A stretch of DNA of 64,000 bases from Tetrapyrgos nigripes (lineage: Eukaryota > Basidiomycota > Agaricomycetes > Agaricales > Campanellaceae), in contig JAACJM010000197.1 in NCBI GenBank assembly GCA_013368315.1, positions 1 through 64,000 on the forward strand, in the 5' to 3' direction. The translations under genes were made by a program, and so were the position numbers. Of this stretch, positions 24,376 through 35,293 are shown one piece after another. The notes under the pieces were generated by a model. It saw only the letters and a program-made list of their open reading frames with translations, searched no databases and was not told the origin of the DNA. Within the stretch, counting starts at the first letter, position 1; each line of letters starts with the position of its first letter.

Positions 24376-24413
24376 GAGCAAAAGAGAAAGGAAAGCAATA
24401 AAAAAAGAACAAG

Positions 24414-24486
24414 ATGAAGAAAAAAGACAACGAAATGAAAGATCAAAATTGGAAACTTCTGTTACCAGTCGCAAAGATATTGAGAC
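24414..24486 (+). repeat. Dispersed repeat R1, copy 2
   Basis: Second copy of the repeat at 1624-1700 (AAAAAAGACAACGAAATGAA ... GTTACCAGTCGCAAA), same orientation. Confidence 0.7.
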
Positions 24487-24595
24487 AATGTCGTTGTTTG
24501 GTCATGTTTAAGAAATGCAGGGGCTGCTGATATGGGCAAGGACTTGGAGGAAACCGGAAACAACAGCACGGGAGGAGACGGGATGAATATGCACC

Positions 24596-24655
24596 GCCAC
24601 ACACGGAAACGGAGTGTAAAGAACTCAGCCTCATTTCATTCAGCCTCATAATCGG
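24596..24655 (+). repeat. Dispersed repeat R3, copy 1
   Basis: About 58 bp: GCCACACACGGAAACGGAG, then TGTAAAGAACTCAGCCTCAT, ending CAGCCTCATAATC. Other copies: 47981-48039 (+), 52685-52740 (+) and 55266-55320 (-). Confidence 0.75.
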
Positions 24656-24699
24656 AGCTATGACACCAACAGGATGCAATAGGTGTTGATGCATTCACC

Positions 24700-25187
24700 T
24701 ATATTAGGAGAAGGTAAACTGTGGTGAGTATTGGCAAATTGTGAGGGGCGCTGGGTGGTAGAACAGGAGAGGAGCAATCTTGATGTCTCGTAGAAATACA
24801 AAGAACTTCTGAATATATGTAGATTTTATGACAGTGATCTAACGCAAGGGCAAATATTATATCAGGGTCATATCTGTAATAAATGAAAGACGAGAAATAT
24901 ACATCTGACTATGGCGATGGGGGGAAGTGCGTCAACATGGGAGCAGGAATAGTGCAATAGACAAGGTTAGGATGTTCCTTGATCAATCACAAGATCAACT
25001 TTTGCATCAAGTGTCACCATATTCTCCGAGATGCGAGTCGAAGAAGATCTGATTGGGATGGCGATGGCATATACATTCATTTGTAGTGATTCTGGGGACA
25101 TTTTGCTGGTGAAAGACACGGTGAGTCGATTTATGCTTAGGTAGCATAGAATGAATTTAAAAGAGTAAACCAGAACGCAAGGTCTAC
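24700..25187. other. Intergenic, nothing recognised
   Basis: No gene seen. This is the target sequence to the left of the LINE 3' end. Confidence 0.4.
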
Positions 25188-25215
25188 GATAGATAGATAG
25201 ATAGATAGATAGATA
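25188..25215 (-). repeat. (GATA)7 microsatellite, LINE 3' tail
   Basis: Seven perfect GATA units. Because it sits exactly at the 3' end of the LINE on the coding strand, I read it as the element's tail rather than an independent microsatellite. Confidence 0.8.
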
Positions 25216-25283
25216 CACGCCAAGTGGCCCCTTCAGGACCTGGCGGGGTGGCGTTGCATAGTCACCTAATTGATAATAAGGTG

Positions 25284-28200
25284 TTACAAGGGCAAGGCAG
25301 TCCCCCTATGTGTAGCCGCCTGTAAAGACTTCCTGAGCTGAATCATGCACTTACACAGAAGGCGGTAGGGCATTTGTTCTGTCAGAACAAGCATAACCAT
25401 GGCATTAGTGCTCCATTGTCTCCTCTGGTGCAATAAACATTCTAGTGTTTGCCCAGTGAGTGGAGATCTCATACACGTACTTAGCACATAGCCCTATAAT
25501 ATCCCAGTCAAACAACATCTTTTTGAACCAATATAGTGCAGATTGACTTGTAAGACTTGTAGGGATTACCCAGCCCTTGGCAGCTTTAACTGTTTCCCGC
25601 AAAATATTGCGAAGATTTACAGTATGTGAGTCTGACAGACACTGTAGGGCCACATGTTCTGGAGTCTCCACAGATACCTTGCAGAAGTGACATAGCCTAC
25701 GCTCTCTTGGAAGATTATATTTCATCCAACCAAGTCAAGCCACAGCAAACACATGTCTACCGAAGAAGAGAGCAGTGATAGCTCGACAATAGTCTGTGTT
25801 CTCCACTAGGATAAGATAGTGATGAAGCATCCGGGTCCTCTGAATGTACTTCCCATCTTTCAGTGGTTCTAGTCAACCACAAAGGAGGTATGTCTGAGAC
25901 ATCCTCTGGACTTCTGAGGATAGGTGTTCATCTGCAATCCTTGACACTTGTTTACACAGTTGAACTATATCCTCTACCTGCATGGTCTGAAGATTACTTG
26001 GGAGCTGTAAATGCGGGGAGAGATTATTCAATCCTATGCGTAGATCCTGTAGCCAGCAAGGCTGACTTGAGTAGACCATGTCAATGTTTGCTTTAAGAGC
26101 CATGTGTGCATATCTATCTGAAGGGAGTTCCAACAGATATATTAGATACTCCAGACATAAAATAGTACGCCTGTACTCAATTGGCAAGACACCAAACTCT
26201 GTGAACAAAGGTGCTAGTAGTGAGTTGGAGCCAATGCAGAGAAGCCGTCGTAAAAATGCCCTTTGAACCTTTTGAAGCTTGTACAAAGCTTCCTTGTCCA
26301 CATCAGGCATGATCTCACATCCGTGTATCAGATGACAGTCCACTAGAGCTGTATAAGAGTACATCCAATCTTTGGAGGTAATCTCTTGGCTCTGATAAGG
26401 GATTCAATGCTGAATACATGTTTAGATGTAAATCAAGCGGTTTTCCGCCTTCTTTTTGTAGTGATCTACAAAGTAGTTGCGAGCTGTTGACTTGATTACA
26501 ACCCAATGTAACAATGAGACGCTTTAAATGGTATTGATGTTCCACCCAGGCTAAAAGAGGGCAGGTATTTTGGTATAGGTCCAAATACCATTGCTACAGA
26601 TTTTAGTGCATGAAATAGTAGCTGGGTGTCTCCTCCCCAGACCCAAGCAGAGTCCAGATGCTTTTGTAATCCAATGGAATTTTTACACACAAGAACACCA
26701 TCATCAGCATGTTCTAAATGTGATACCCGTACATTAGGGATTAGCACAGCATCATTTGGATCCTCAGGCAAAGTGAAATCTGCCATGAGAATATTCCAAA
26801 GGGTCGGAGACAAAGGATCACCAATTAAGACACCCATTCCTGCCTGGAATGTGTCTGAGATGATGCCATTGAGCGAAACCACATATGTCATGTTCAGATA
26901 CAGCATACGTATCCAGTCAAAGTAGATACCAGTAAGTCCCAGAGTTTGCATCTGCAGCCAGAGAAAGGAGTGATCTGCTGATGGAAATGCATTGGAGATA
27001 TCCAGAAAGACAACATACAGAGTGTCCCCCTCTGCCATAGCTTTGTCAATTAAAGTCCTCAGAATAAAAGCATTGTTATTCGTGCAGAATTTTGATCAAA
27101 AGCCATTTTGTGAGGCTGGTAGTAGATTGTTTTCTTCCAGAACTTTGTAGATGCGCAGGTGGATCAACAAGGTCAGGAATTTCAAGAGACAGCTCTCTAG
27201 ACCTACTGCATGATATGCATCTGCTGAGTCTAAAGATTTCCCCTTTTTTGCAATAGCTACCAGGATGGTAATCAGCCAGCTGTAGGGAATCTGCTTAGTT
27301 CTGATACATTCATTGAGGAATGCACAAAGAACTTCATTGTCCAGGGCTAGAATCTTCTGATATGTAACCCTGTCAGCCCCCCCAGCTGAAGATTTGAGAT
27401 GATTCTCAATATGACCCTTCCCTTCCTCAATATCCTCAACTGTCAGAAGACAGTTCAAAAGTGGGAAGCAGGAGGGCTGTGATGTGGGAGGTATCTGCTG
27501 TGCCAAAAGGTCATCTAATAAATGTTTGACCTCATTAAATGACTCTGGATCAACCTCTGGAGGATTGATACGAGTTGAGAAGCAATTATATAGGGCTTCT
27601 AGTGGTACCTGGCCTGACTTCTTCTGTGACTGCATGAGTGTGTCATAACAATGCCAAAAAGCACCAGGATGCACAGAAGCTTCTTGCAGTTTGTCCAGGT
27701 TTTCTCTTTGAGCATGTCTCTTAAATGAGCGTCCATGATGGGAAGCAGTCTCATCATAGGATGCCCGTTGAGTGACAGGAGCAGGGGTACTACTTTCCTG
27801 TGGAAGGTCTGTAGTGACTTTCAGAATCCATATATGTGATTCTGGAGAGAGCAGGCAATTCTGATAGTGAAAATCAATGGGGATTGGTTTATCCAACAAA
27901 TTTCTGTCTGCAAGAATGTCCAAGTCTCTCCCAGCCTTTGCTAATAGATCAGCAGCCTCATTTCCTGCCACACCAGAATGTGCTGGTACATGTGAGAAAA
28001 TAATCTGCAATCGTCTAGCTTTGAGCCATGTTGCAATACATTGAAGAATGTCTCCATTTTTGCACCTCCAGCCCTGGCTGCATTCTCTGGTCCCCACCAA
28101 CAGATAGAACGAATGGCATATTCAGAGTCAGTGAAAATTTGCAATATTGTCTCCCTGGCATCAGAGCTTCCCTGAATTGCTGCCAATATTGCATAGAGTT

Positions 28201-29349
28201 CACCCCTGTTATTCGTCTGATCACCAGACACATGCAGTGATTGGTTATGGGGGTTATTTTCCCCATAGTAAATGCCAGCTCCTGCCACAGCATGCCTACT
28301 TGTCTCATTTGCACAAGAGCCGTCTGTGTATACCTGCTGGATACTAGCTTTACTGGAAGAAATAGCCTGTCCATAAGCTTTCCCATTAATTCTGTCAAGG
28401 AAGGCTCATGCTGCAGTAGTTGCAGAAGTTGAAAATCCAAGGCAGTGACTGGGGGAAAGGATAAGTCCTTTGCGCACCTATGATGACTGTTGGAGACTGG
28501 TCTCTCCCTAACAAGCACTGGTACAGATACAAGCAGTTTCAGATAGGCATGGTCTGACCACATGAGATTGTCTGAGATATCAAACTGCCTAATAAAGCAA
28601 ATACTCCTACTCGGAGTTAGGCAGTAATCAACCACTGCTCTCCAGGACACACCATCTGCTCCTTGACATGATGTCCACCATGCATTGTTACCTGAGACTG
28701 CTCCATTTGTGATTACTAGATCACAGTGAAGACCCAGTTCAAGGAGATCTCGCCCTCTTGTACATGTGACAGAATTAGGAGAAGCATGTTGTGGATGGTG
28801 GGCTGCAGCCCTATTTTCCCCAGTGCGAGCATTGATATCCCCTAGTATATAAAACTGTACTTCCATACATGTGAGCTTGGTCACAAGTTCCTGAAGAGCA
28901 TCCCATGGATGGACCTCTGCCCACTCCTCCCATAGAGTCTTGGAGTACTCTGGAAGAATGTAAGCATTCACAAAGTAATAGCCATTAATTATCAATACCT
29001 GAATATCAGGAGAGCACATATTGTGAATGACTCGATAATTCAGATCTGATCGAATAAGTGTTGCTACACCACCTTGTGGAGAGTGGAAAGCATTGGAGAC
29101 CTTTTGAGGATGATTGATAAAGATATAGCCCTCTGGGATATCTATATAGTCTTCCTCATCTGGGAACAAATGAGTCTCTTGAAAGAACAGTACATCTGGC
29201 TCATCCAGAGTCTTCCAAAAATCCTGACAAGAAAGGAACAAACATACAGCACCATCAAGATTCCATGATATTACAGATAGGGTATCTACAGTACATGGGC
29301 TACTGACAGATACATCTGCACTCGAAGAATACTGTACCTCATCCTCCAT
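25284..29349 (-). pseudogene. LINE ORF2: APE endonuclease, RNase H, reverse transcriptase
   Basis: From ATG 29349 (minus). APE endonuclease: SVISWNLDG, then LFFQETHLF (Glu), LGDINARTGENR (GDxN) and MWSDHAYLKL (SDH), about 29280-28545. A frameshift near 28400 leads into RNase H: VYTDGSC (about 28330), NRGELYAIL (Glu, about 28225), IFTDSEYAI (about 28137), another frameshift near 28080, then FSHVPAHSGVAGNEAADLLAK (about 27990). Reverse transcriptase: SSAGGADRV, IPYSWLITILVAIAKKGK, LLPASQNGF, VVFLDISNAFPSADH, MGVLIGDPLSPTLWN and the catalytic EHADDGVLV (about 26700), so the two Asp remain. After it come thumb segments (to about 25870) and a CHFC...H...C-type motif near 25690. The TGA at 27096 follows ASQNGF, where Arg is expected. 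The RNase H domain lies before the RT, whereas in I- and Tad-type LINEs it usually follows it. Confidence 0.82.
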
Positions 29350-29364
29350 CCTCGTCGCGAATCC

Positions 29365-29740
29365 CTATCTCAGATTAGGAGAAGCCTTTACTGAACGGTC
29401 TGTAGCCTCTGGGAACGAGACTCTAGCCTGGTTCCACCGGTCAATAAAGCTATGAGAATCTCTGGGATTCTCAAAAGCCACACGCAAGAAGAGCTTGTCC
29501 TGCTGTGAGATGCCTGCTATAGAGACAGACAGTGGGTCGGCATGTGATGACGATGAGCCTACATGGAAGTACAGGTTGGCAAACTGGTCCTAAAACTCAG
29601 CTGTCCAGCGAGCCTTACCCACAAAGGCATATGAATAGATAGTGGGGGAGTCCAAATGCAAGGAACGAGTTGAAGGGGTTGGGATAAACTCCTCTTCATG
29701 ACGGGCACTAGCCGATCCAGTATGTATCGCCTTCGTTCCT
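29365..29740 (-). pseudogene. LINE ORF1 C-terminal relic
   Basis: A coherent minus-strand frame ends at a TAG (29367-29365), 16 nt before the ORF2 start. It contains HEEEFIPTPSTRSLHLDSPT, YAFVGKARWTAEF, one in-frame TAG, then FANLYFHVGSSSSHADPLSV and VAFENPRDSHSFIDRWNQA. Short spacing to ORF2 and loss of similarity upstream of about 29740 fit a 5'-truncated LINE insertion. No zinc knuckle is visible in the remaining part, so gag-like function is inferred from position only. Confidence 0.55.
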
Positions 29741-29749
29741 GAATTGGAT

Positions 29750-30204
29750 CTGGAAGGTGCAATGTGATAATGAAAGATGTTGATGGATAATCAGAGGTGG
29801 AGGGTGGAGTCTGGGGTTGATGAGATTATGAGGGACGTCTTCTTTGGTTTCCTTCGGAATGACGAGTGTTGCTAGGACGTTTGACTTTAAGAAAAGGAAC
29901 AAGTAGAAAAGTATTATCTTCAGTTTTACGGTCATAAAACAGACAAGGCGACTCACGAGCCTGAGTACCTCCGTTCCGAATACAGTTTGCTGGGCGTCCA
30001 TGTTCAAGTCACACTCCGATACTCTCAAACCAAACCCGTCAATATTTTTAGCTCTCCATTACAATTGTAGCTCGGCGAATAAACTTATCAGCCGACTGGT
30101 GCTGCCAACGGCATTCCGATTGCGCGTTAAAAGGTATTCCATCATTTCTCTCCCGGACTCGGATGCTCTTCGTAGGACCCAGTCACCAGGGTAACGCTGA
30201 TGAA
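29750..30204. other. Intergenic, nothing recognised
   Basis: Sequence between the LINE 5' limit and the duplicated upstream region of the first HET gene. No gene recognised. Confidence 0.4.
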
Positions 30205-30566
30205 GGGTGCTGGACAGCTGTAGCACCGCTTACGATGAGACCCGTAAATACTTTGACCGGCCTTTCTTCAGGCTTCCCCTCCACCCGGACCCGTCTCAAC
30301 ATCTCAATTTCTTAGGTGCTTATGTCATTCATGGAGCTCAACTACGAGTAGGAAGACTAAACTCACACCTTGCACAGTGGATATCATCAAGACCATAAGT
30401 GTTTCGGCTCAGCCCCACTCAGGCTACGCTTTAGTGTTTCTCTCCGCCCTCGATATCTCAATTACTTAGGTGCGTAGAGTTTTACAGAGTTCAAACACAA
30501 GTAGAAAGACTAAGCTCACGACTTTCATAGGCTGAGGGTCACCAACTCTTACCACCCGACAGTGTC
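30205..30566 (+). repeat. Duplicated HET upstream region (copy A), with an internal 154-bp repeat
   Basis: This block is similar along its length to 34955-35293, upstream of the second HET gene, up to the shared phrase TGTCATGTACATCGCTTCTT. Inside copy A a segment with CTCAATTTCTTAGGTGC (about 30302) recurs as CTCAATTACTTAGGTGC (about 30456), each followed by GTAG(G/A)AAGACTAA.CTCAC. The same internal doubling is visible in copy B (about 35046 and 35170), so it predates the gene duplication. It probably includes the promoter and leader. Confidence 0.7.
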
Positions 30567-30633
30567 ATGTACATCGCTTCTTACATTCCTCTTCGAGGTT
30601 ACGGCTCTGATCATTAAATTGTATCCTTCCAGA

Positions 30634-31803
30634 ATGTCCGCTCCGGGCATGTCGGCAGACTCAACAGCGGTTACGACACCACCTTTACTCGATCCCTTAC
30701 AAAAGCGGGCCCGACCTCGCCGGCTTGTCAACGCATGCACTATCGAAGTTGAAGAATTCCCTTCCGATGACTCAGTCCCTCCGTATGCTATCCTCTCCCA
30801 CTGCTGGAAGCAAGGCCAGGAAGTCTCATACCAGGAGATGGTCAAGTGTCAATCTAGTATTGCCGCTTGGCTATCCATTCGTGCCCAGAGTGGCTACAAG
30901 AAGATTGTAGCTGCTTGCAGGCAAGCACGTGAAGACAATCACACCTACATCTGGATTGATACCTGTTGCATCGACAAGGGAGACCACGGCCAACAATCCC
31001 AGGATATCAACTCGATGTTCGATTACTACAAAAATGCGAAAGTTTGTTATGTTTACCTCAACGACTACGATTCACGTCAATTCGATCTATGCAATATGTA
31101 CAAACTTGGATCTCCGCCTCCTCCTCTTCCTTCTCGGTATCCAATTCCATGTTGGTTCTTTTCGGGATGGACTTTGCAGGAGCTAGTGGCGCCTTCGTCG
31201 GTGGAGTTCTTCGATGCAGAGTGGAAACGTTGTGGAGATAGAAACACGCTCAGTTTGTCTATCAGCTATATCACTGGTATACGAGACGATGTACTAGGAC
31301 TTGGATACGGATACGGCGACATGGACGTCGGCATCGTGGAGCGCATGTCATGGGCTATTCACAGGCAGACAACTAAAGAGGAAGATCGAGCTTACTGTCT
31401 GTTAGGATTGCTCGATGTCACAATGGAGCCTCGCTATGGAGAAGGGATAGAATCTGCATTTGAGCGGCTGTCAAAGGTCCTTCATGAACGTTACAGTCAT
31501 CGGCAATGCCAAGTAGAAGGAATCCCCAAGAATGGGAGAGAAATGATGAAAGACCTTTCATACCGGATTGCAAAGACGCAGTGGTCGTATCCGGAATTCT
31601 ACAACTATGCACCTCCTCCAGGAAACAAGGTGAGTATTATATAGCCAAATTCATTCCATTCCTCATTGGATCATATTACCCAGAACGAGAATCCAAACGA
31701 TGATCAGGATGACGCTGGGAGTATGAGTAGTGGGTATTGGGGAAAACATCCTTGGAAGAGGTTGAAGCGGAAGTTCCAAAGCCAACATCGTAGTCATGTG
31801 TAA
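30634..31803 (+). CDS. HET-domain protein A, 371 aa, two exons
   Basis: Heterokaryon-incompatibility (HET) domain protein; in fungi such proteins can trigger cell death after recognition of non-self. Start chosen at ATG 30634, the first in-frame ATG after the diverged leader. The ATG that starts copy B corresponds to 30567 here but runs into a stop after 16 codons. Exon 1 is 30634-31629, intron 31630-31683 (GTGAGT...CCCAG), exon 2 31684-31803. HET motifs in order: PPYAILSHCW (about residue 49), KIVAACRQARED, YIWIDTCCIDKGDHGQQSQD, INSMFDYYKNAKVCYVYL, FSGWTLQELVAP, VEFFDAEW, ISYITGI, RMSWAIHRQTTKEEDRAYCL and EPRYGEGIESAFERL. The tail is short and basic (HPWKRLKRKF). No extra effector domain or membrane segment is present. 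It belongs to a local family with the loci at 35.3, 37.5 and 42.5 kb. Both exons are open and the intron has good consensus. Confidence 0.88.
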
Positions 31804-33043
31804 AGTGGACATGGACATTACCTTTTCAAGATTATACGACTATGTTCGTATCCTCGTCGATTTGTCCAAGATTTTTCCGTCCGTATGGCGTCGTTTCCTT
31901 TGGAGGTCCATATTGTCTCCGTCAGCTCTTTACACTCGTTTGCTGTTTGCTCTCACACCAAATGCTACAAAAAGGAAAGGAAGCTGTAAAAAAAATCGTA
32001 ACAACTGCAACCTGGTTCCCAATCTAATTTTGCCGTGCTTGCAATTCAACCCAACTGAGAACCGTTGATAATATCATCGACAGGCTCAATCTGCACAACG
32101 AAGAAGAGAACACACTTCCCTCACCAAGATAAACATCCGAGCACATACCAACAGACGTCGTCACGTCGAATACGGTTTGGCAATACCCCAGTTCTTCAGA
32201 GTGCACTGGAAATGGATATCGCGCATACTGCGCAGTATGGGTGTACAGTTCGGAGAAAGACATGAATGAAGCACACGTACGGCAATGCAGCATGTATTTC
32301 ATCATCAGATATGTATCTATCAACGTATCTTTGGGATACTCGAGGTGAAAGAGGTAAGAAAGTGTGTGTACTATACAGACCAACCCCAACATCCACTGCA
32401 GCTGTGTCAGTGGTAATGAAAGATGAAGAGTCTAGACTGTTACCATAAGTTGGACGTGAGGAGCAAGTACAGCCTGTATAACGTGAATAAGTGCTCTGCT
32501 AGGAAGAGGATGGGTACGTCAGACCGGTTTATGAAAAAGACAAAAGCCGAAAGAAGATGCGGAATCAAGATTTCTGCAATGAGGGATTCATGAGAAGGAA
32601 CGGATGTCAGGAGAACATCTCAGGGTAAAAGAAAAAAGAAAAAAGAAACGACAAAATGCAAGCCTAACCGAAAAAAAATGTGTGAAGATGACCGCCTCGT
32701 AAAGCGATGTCCAGAAGGTCTGACAGCCGTCACACATACCAACCGGTGTCGTGGTCATAGAAGCTTCCTCCTCCGGTACGAGAATACTATCGTGCTGATA
32801 GTTGAATTGCTGAGTCGGCATACATTGAGGTAATAAGGTAGCTGCTAAAGTAGTGGTTTCGTTTGTCGTTTATCCAACATTTGCAACACCCCTCAACAGC
32901 GTCGTAGGGAAGTCCTGACGCCCTCCGCCCCCATACCCATACCATCTCTTGCAAACGTCGCTATTACAGCCTAATAACCCCCTCTCCACCTCCACCTTCA
33001 GCTTCCTCCGTCAAATCGCGCCTTCGCATCCTCGCTACTTCGT
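31804..33043. other. Intergenic, nothing recognised
   Basis: Similarity to the region after HET B continues only to about 31830. Beyond this I see no gene; the short frames have no motif. Confidence 0.4.
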
Positions 33044-34640
33044 TCACTTGGCTTTCTGATGACGCCGAAGACCGGGAATGGGAATGGGGATAGGGATAGG
33101 GCTATGGGAGGGTTCGGTGGTGTAATCTATACAGACAGAAAGGAGGGAGGAGGAGAATAAGAAAAGAAAATAGTCAGTTAACAGGTACAGCTCAAGAGTT
33201 TGCAGACGAAAAAGGTGAGGACTTGAACAGAAAGCTGAAAAAGGATAACGAAAAGGGGAAACGAAGAGGAAATAAAGGAAAGAAGTGAAAGAAGAAGGAC
33301 CAGGGATGAAGGAAGGAGCGCCAACACTGGGTAGGAATAGTGAAGAGTCAAAGAGTCAACAATCAACAGTCAGGACTAAGACTATAACTCGGAGACAATG
33401 ACCATGACAAAGTGGAAGTAGAAGTAGAGAGGTGAAAACACGAAAGATAAAGACACAAAAGTTTGGAAGTTGAAGTTGAAGGGGTACTCACCTCCCAACG
33501 TTATATCCTCCGCCCCATCTTCTTCGTCTCCGTCTACGTCCTCATGTCCTAAAAGAAACGCCGTCCTTCCTTTTTGTGTACTCTTCACGTCCTGAGTGTT
33601 GGTAGATCTTTTATTTTTACTGAGGGGTGCGAGAATCCATCTCCCGAATCCGAGATCGTCCTAGGTGGGTTGGGGGGAGCGGGGGAGTTTTATTTTTGGA
33701 TTTGCGCTGGATTTTGCTACGCCTGCGTCTGCGTCTGAGAAAAATGACTAGCGGGGTTCTTTTCTCCAACTCCCCAAGTCCACCTCTTGATTTCCCAGCC
33801 ACATCCCCTCTTGCGCCTGCAACCATCCCACCTAATCCACCAGCCCCTAGATCAACCTGTCTTTGATGACTGTACTGTTGGGTGCATCCCCACTAGGTTC
33901 CGTTCCCCTTCTGGGCGTTAGCCTCCTGAACCCTCCGTCCTTCCTCTGGCCCACTCGGTACCCTTCCATACCCTCTTCCCCCAGTCCCGCCCTGGGCCCA
34001 AGTAAATTACCCCACCACAATCCGTACACCCTTCCCCACCTTCCACTAATGCCCTCAAATACCTTTCGCCAATCTACATCCCACATATCCCTTATATGAT
34101 ACCTCGCCGCCTGGATAGAGAACTGTGGTACCTGATCGAACCCACGGAGTTTGAGTACGTAGCGGTGGTATAGTGTTCCGAGGGTTAGATAGAGGGTTAG
34201 ATAGAGGGTTAGGAGGAGGATACTTTTTTTTACGGGATGTGTGATGCGTTTTGGGTTTGGGTTGGGTGAAGCATTTGTGTCCTGCAGGACTACATGAGTA
34301 GTATGATATCAAGAAAGGAGAGAGACGCGCCCAATAGAAAGGTCGCCAAGTTTCCGATTGCACAGAACGGCAGACGTTGAGAATGATACGGTGGCTTCCA
34401 GAGGTGGTAGATTCGTAGTCTTTACTGTACAAATCCTCAGCTTTATCTACAAGAACAAGAAGAGAAATCAACGCACCTTGCACTCAATTGGGTCAAATTC
34501 TAATACCTCCCATCTGGCAAGTGGACTGTACATGGCTTTTCTTCCCGTCCTGCTCCTGATACCCCTACCCCTCCTCCTAATCCAGAAGCCAAGAGAAAGA
34601 GACGAGATTTGAGTGTAGGACGCGTCGTGAGTGCATTTGC
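33044..34640 (-). pseudogene. MRH-domain (mannose-6-phosphate-receptor/Atg27-like) membrane protein relic
   Basis: Minus-strand pieces assemble into a type I membrane protein of the CD-M6PR/Atg27 kind, which sorts cargo between Golgi, endosome and vacuole. Segments: a hydrophobic leader-like LFLLASGLGGGVGV (about 34590); CTVHLPDGRY followed by an in-frame TAG (34502-34500) and NLTQLSA; an intron from the GTGCGT after that to ...GTACAG; SKDYESTTSGSHRIILNVC, then VQSETW (the MRH Cys and typical wording); a frameshift to KLGDLSIGR; a transmembrane run of Leu/Thr/Tyr (about 34220-34180); and GTLYHRYVLKLRGFDQVPQFS, close to the end of the fungal family. Downstream, Gly-rich and acidic pieces (FLLGHEDVDGDEEDGAEDIT, then a GTGAGT donor near 33488 and a last exon ending TGA 33046-33044) may be the cytosolic tail. 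The middle of the luminal domain appears shortened. The stop and frameshifts suggest a pseudogene, but a missed intron could explain part of this. Confidence 0.5.
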
Positions 34641-34954
34641 GCAGCGGGTTGTTGTAATGGTTTTGATTTGGCAGTGTCACGGCGTGACGTGTCACTTCAA
34701 TTGACGGCCGCGAATTGATTATTTCAATCCTCGATGAGTCGATTCGGAATTCCTCGTATTATTTGGCTTTGAATCCTTTACTCTCATTCACTGGCGTATC
34801 ACAAGGTTGGACTGAGGAACGGAAGAAGCAAGTACTTGGAATCCAATCGGATGGCTTGCTTGCAATTCGACCCAACAAGGCCTGGACAAGCTGCGCCGTC
34901 ACTCGTGCCAAGACGTCAACTTGAAAGCAAAATTAATTGCTATCAATCATGTAG

Positions 34955-35293
34955 CACCGCCTTGCATATGAGGCCCATAAATACTTTTACCCAGCCTTCC
35001 GTCAGGCTTCGCTTCAGTGTGTCCCACCCCCAGGCCCCAACATTTCAGTTTCTTAGGTGGGTAGTCATTCACGGAGCTCGAATACGAGTAGGAAGACCTA
35101 GCTCACGCCTTGCACATCATCAGGCCCATCAGTATTTCGACTCGGCCCTTGCTCAAGCTACGTTTAAGTGTTCCCCATTCACAAGGTGTGTAGACGTTTA
35201 CACAGCTCAAATTTGGCATAAATACGAGGAGAAAGACTAACCTCACGACTTTCACAGGCTGGAAGTCACCAACTGTCAACACTTGGCAGTGTC
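34955..35293 (+). repeat. Duplicated HET upstream region (copy B)
   Basis: Counterpart of 30205-30566; shares the phrases TGTAGCACCGC, TTTCTTAGGTG and TGTCATGTACATCGCTTCTT in the same order, with small indels. It shows the duplication covered upstream sequence as well as the gene. Confidence 0.7.

Larger units (their letters stand above)
25188..29745 (-). mobile_element. LINE (non-LTR retrotransposon), 5'-truncated and decayed
   Basis: On the minus strand the element runs from an ORF1 relic (about 29740) through ORF2 (29349 to about 25284) and a short 3' region to a simple-repeat tail. In plus orientation the tail is (GATA)7 at 25188-25215, i.e. (TATC)n at the RNA 3' end, taking the place of poly(A). 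ORF2 has an APE-type endonuclease, an RNase H domain and then a reverse transcriptase, an unusual order. No target duplication was found; the 5' limit near 29745 is an estimate from where coding similarity stops. Several frameshifts and a TGA at an expected arginine make it inactive. Confidence 0.85.

Noticed and set aside
25188..25215. CRISPR-like or independent microsatellite array
   Set aside because: Perfect 4-bp units without spacers, located exactly at the LINE 3' end; best explained as the LINE tail.
30562..30633. Upstream extension of HET A from 30562
   Set aside because: The extended frame begins with GTG, not ATG, and the extension has no counterpart in HET B; ATG 30634 is preferred.
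34175..34215. Telomere-like (CCCTCTATCTAA)n repeats
   Set aside because: Unit is 12 bp, about three copies, internal, and lies within the transmembrane coding part of the MRH-domain relic; not a telomeric TTAGGG array.
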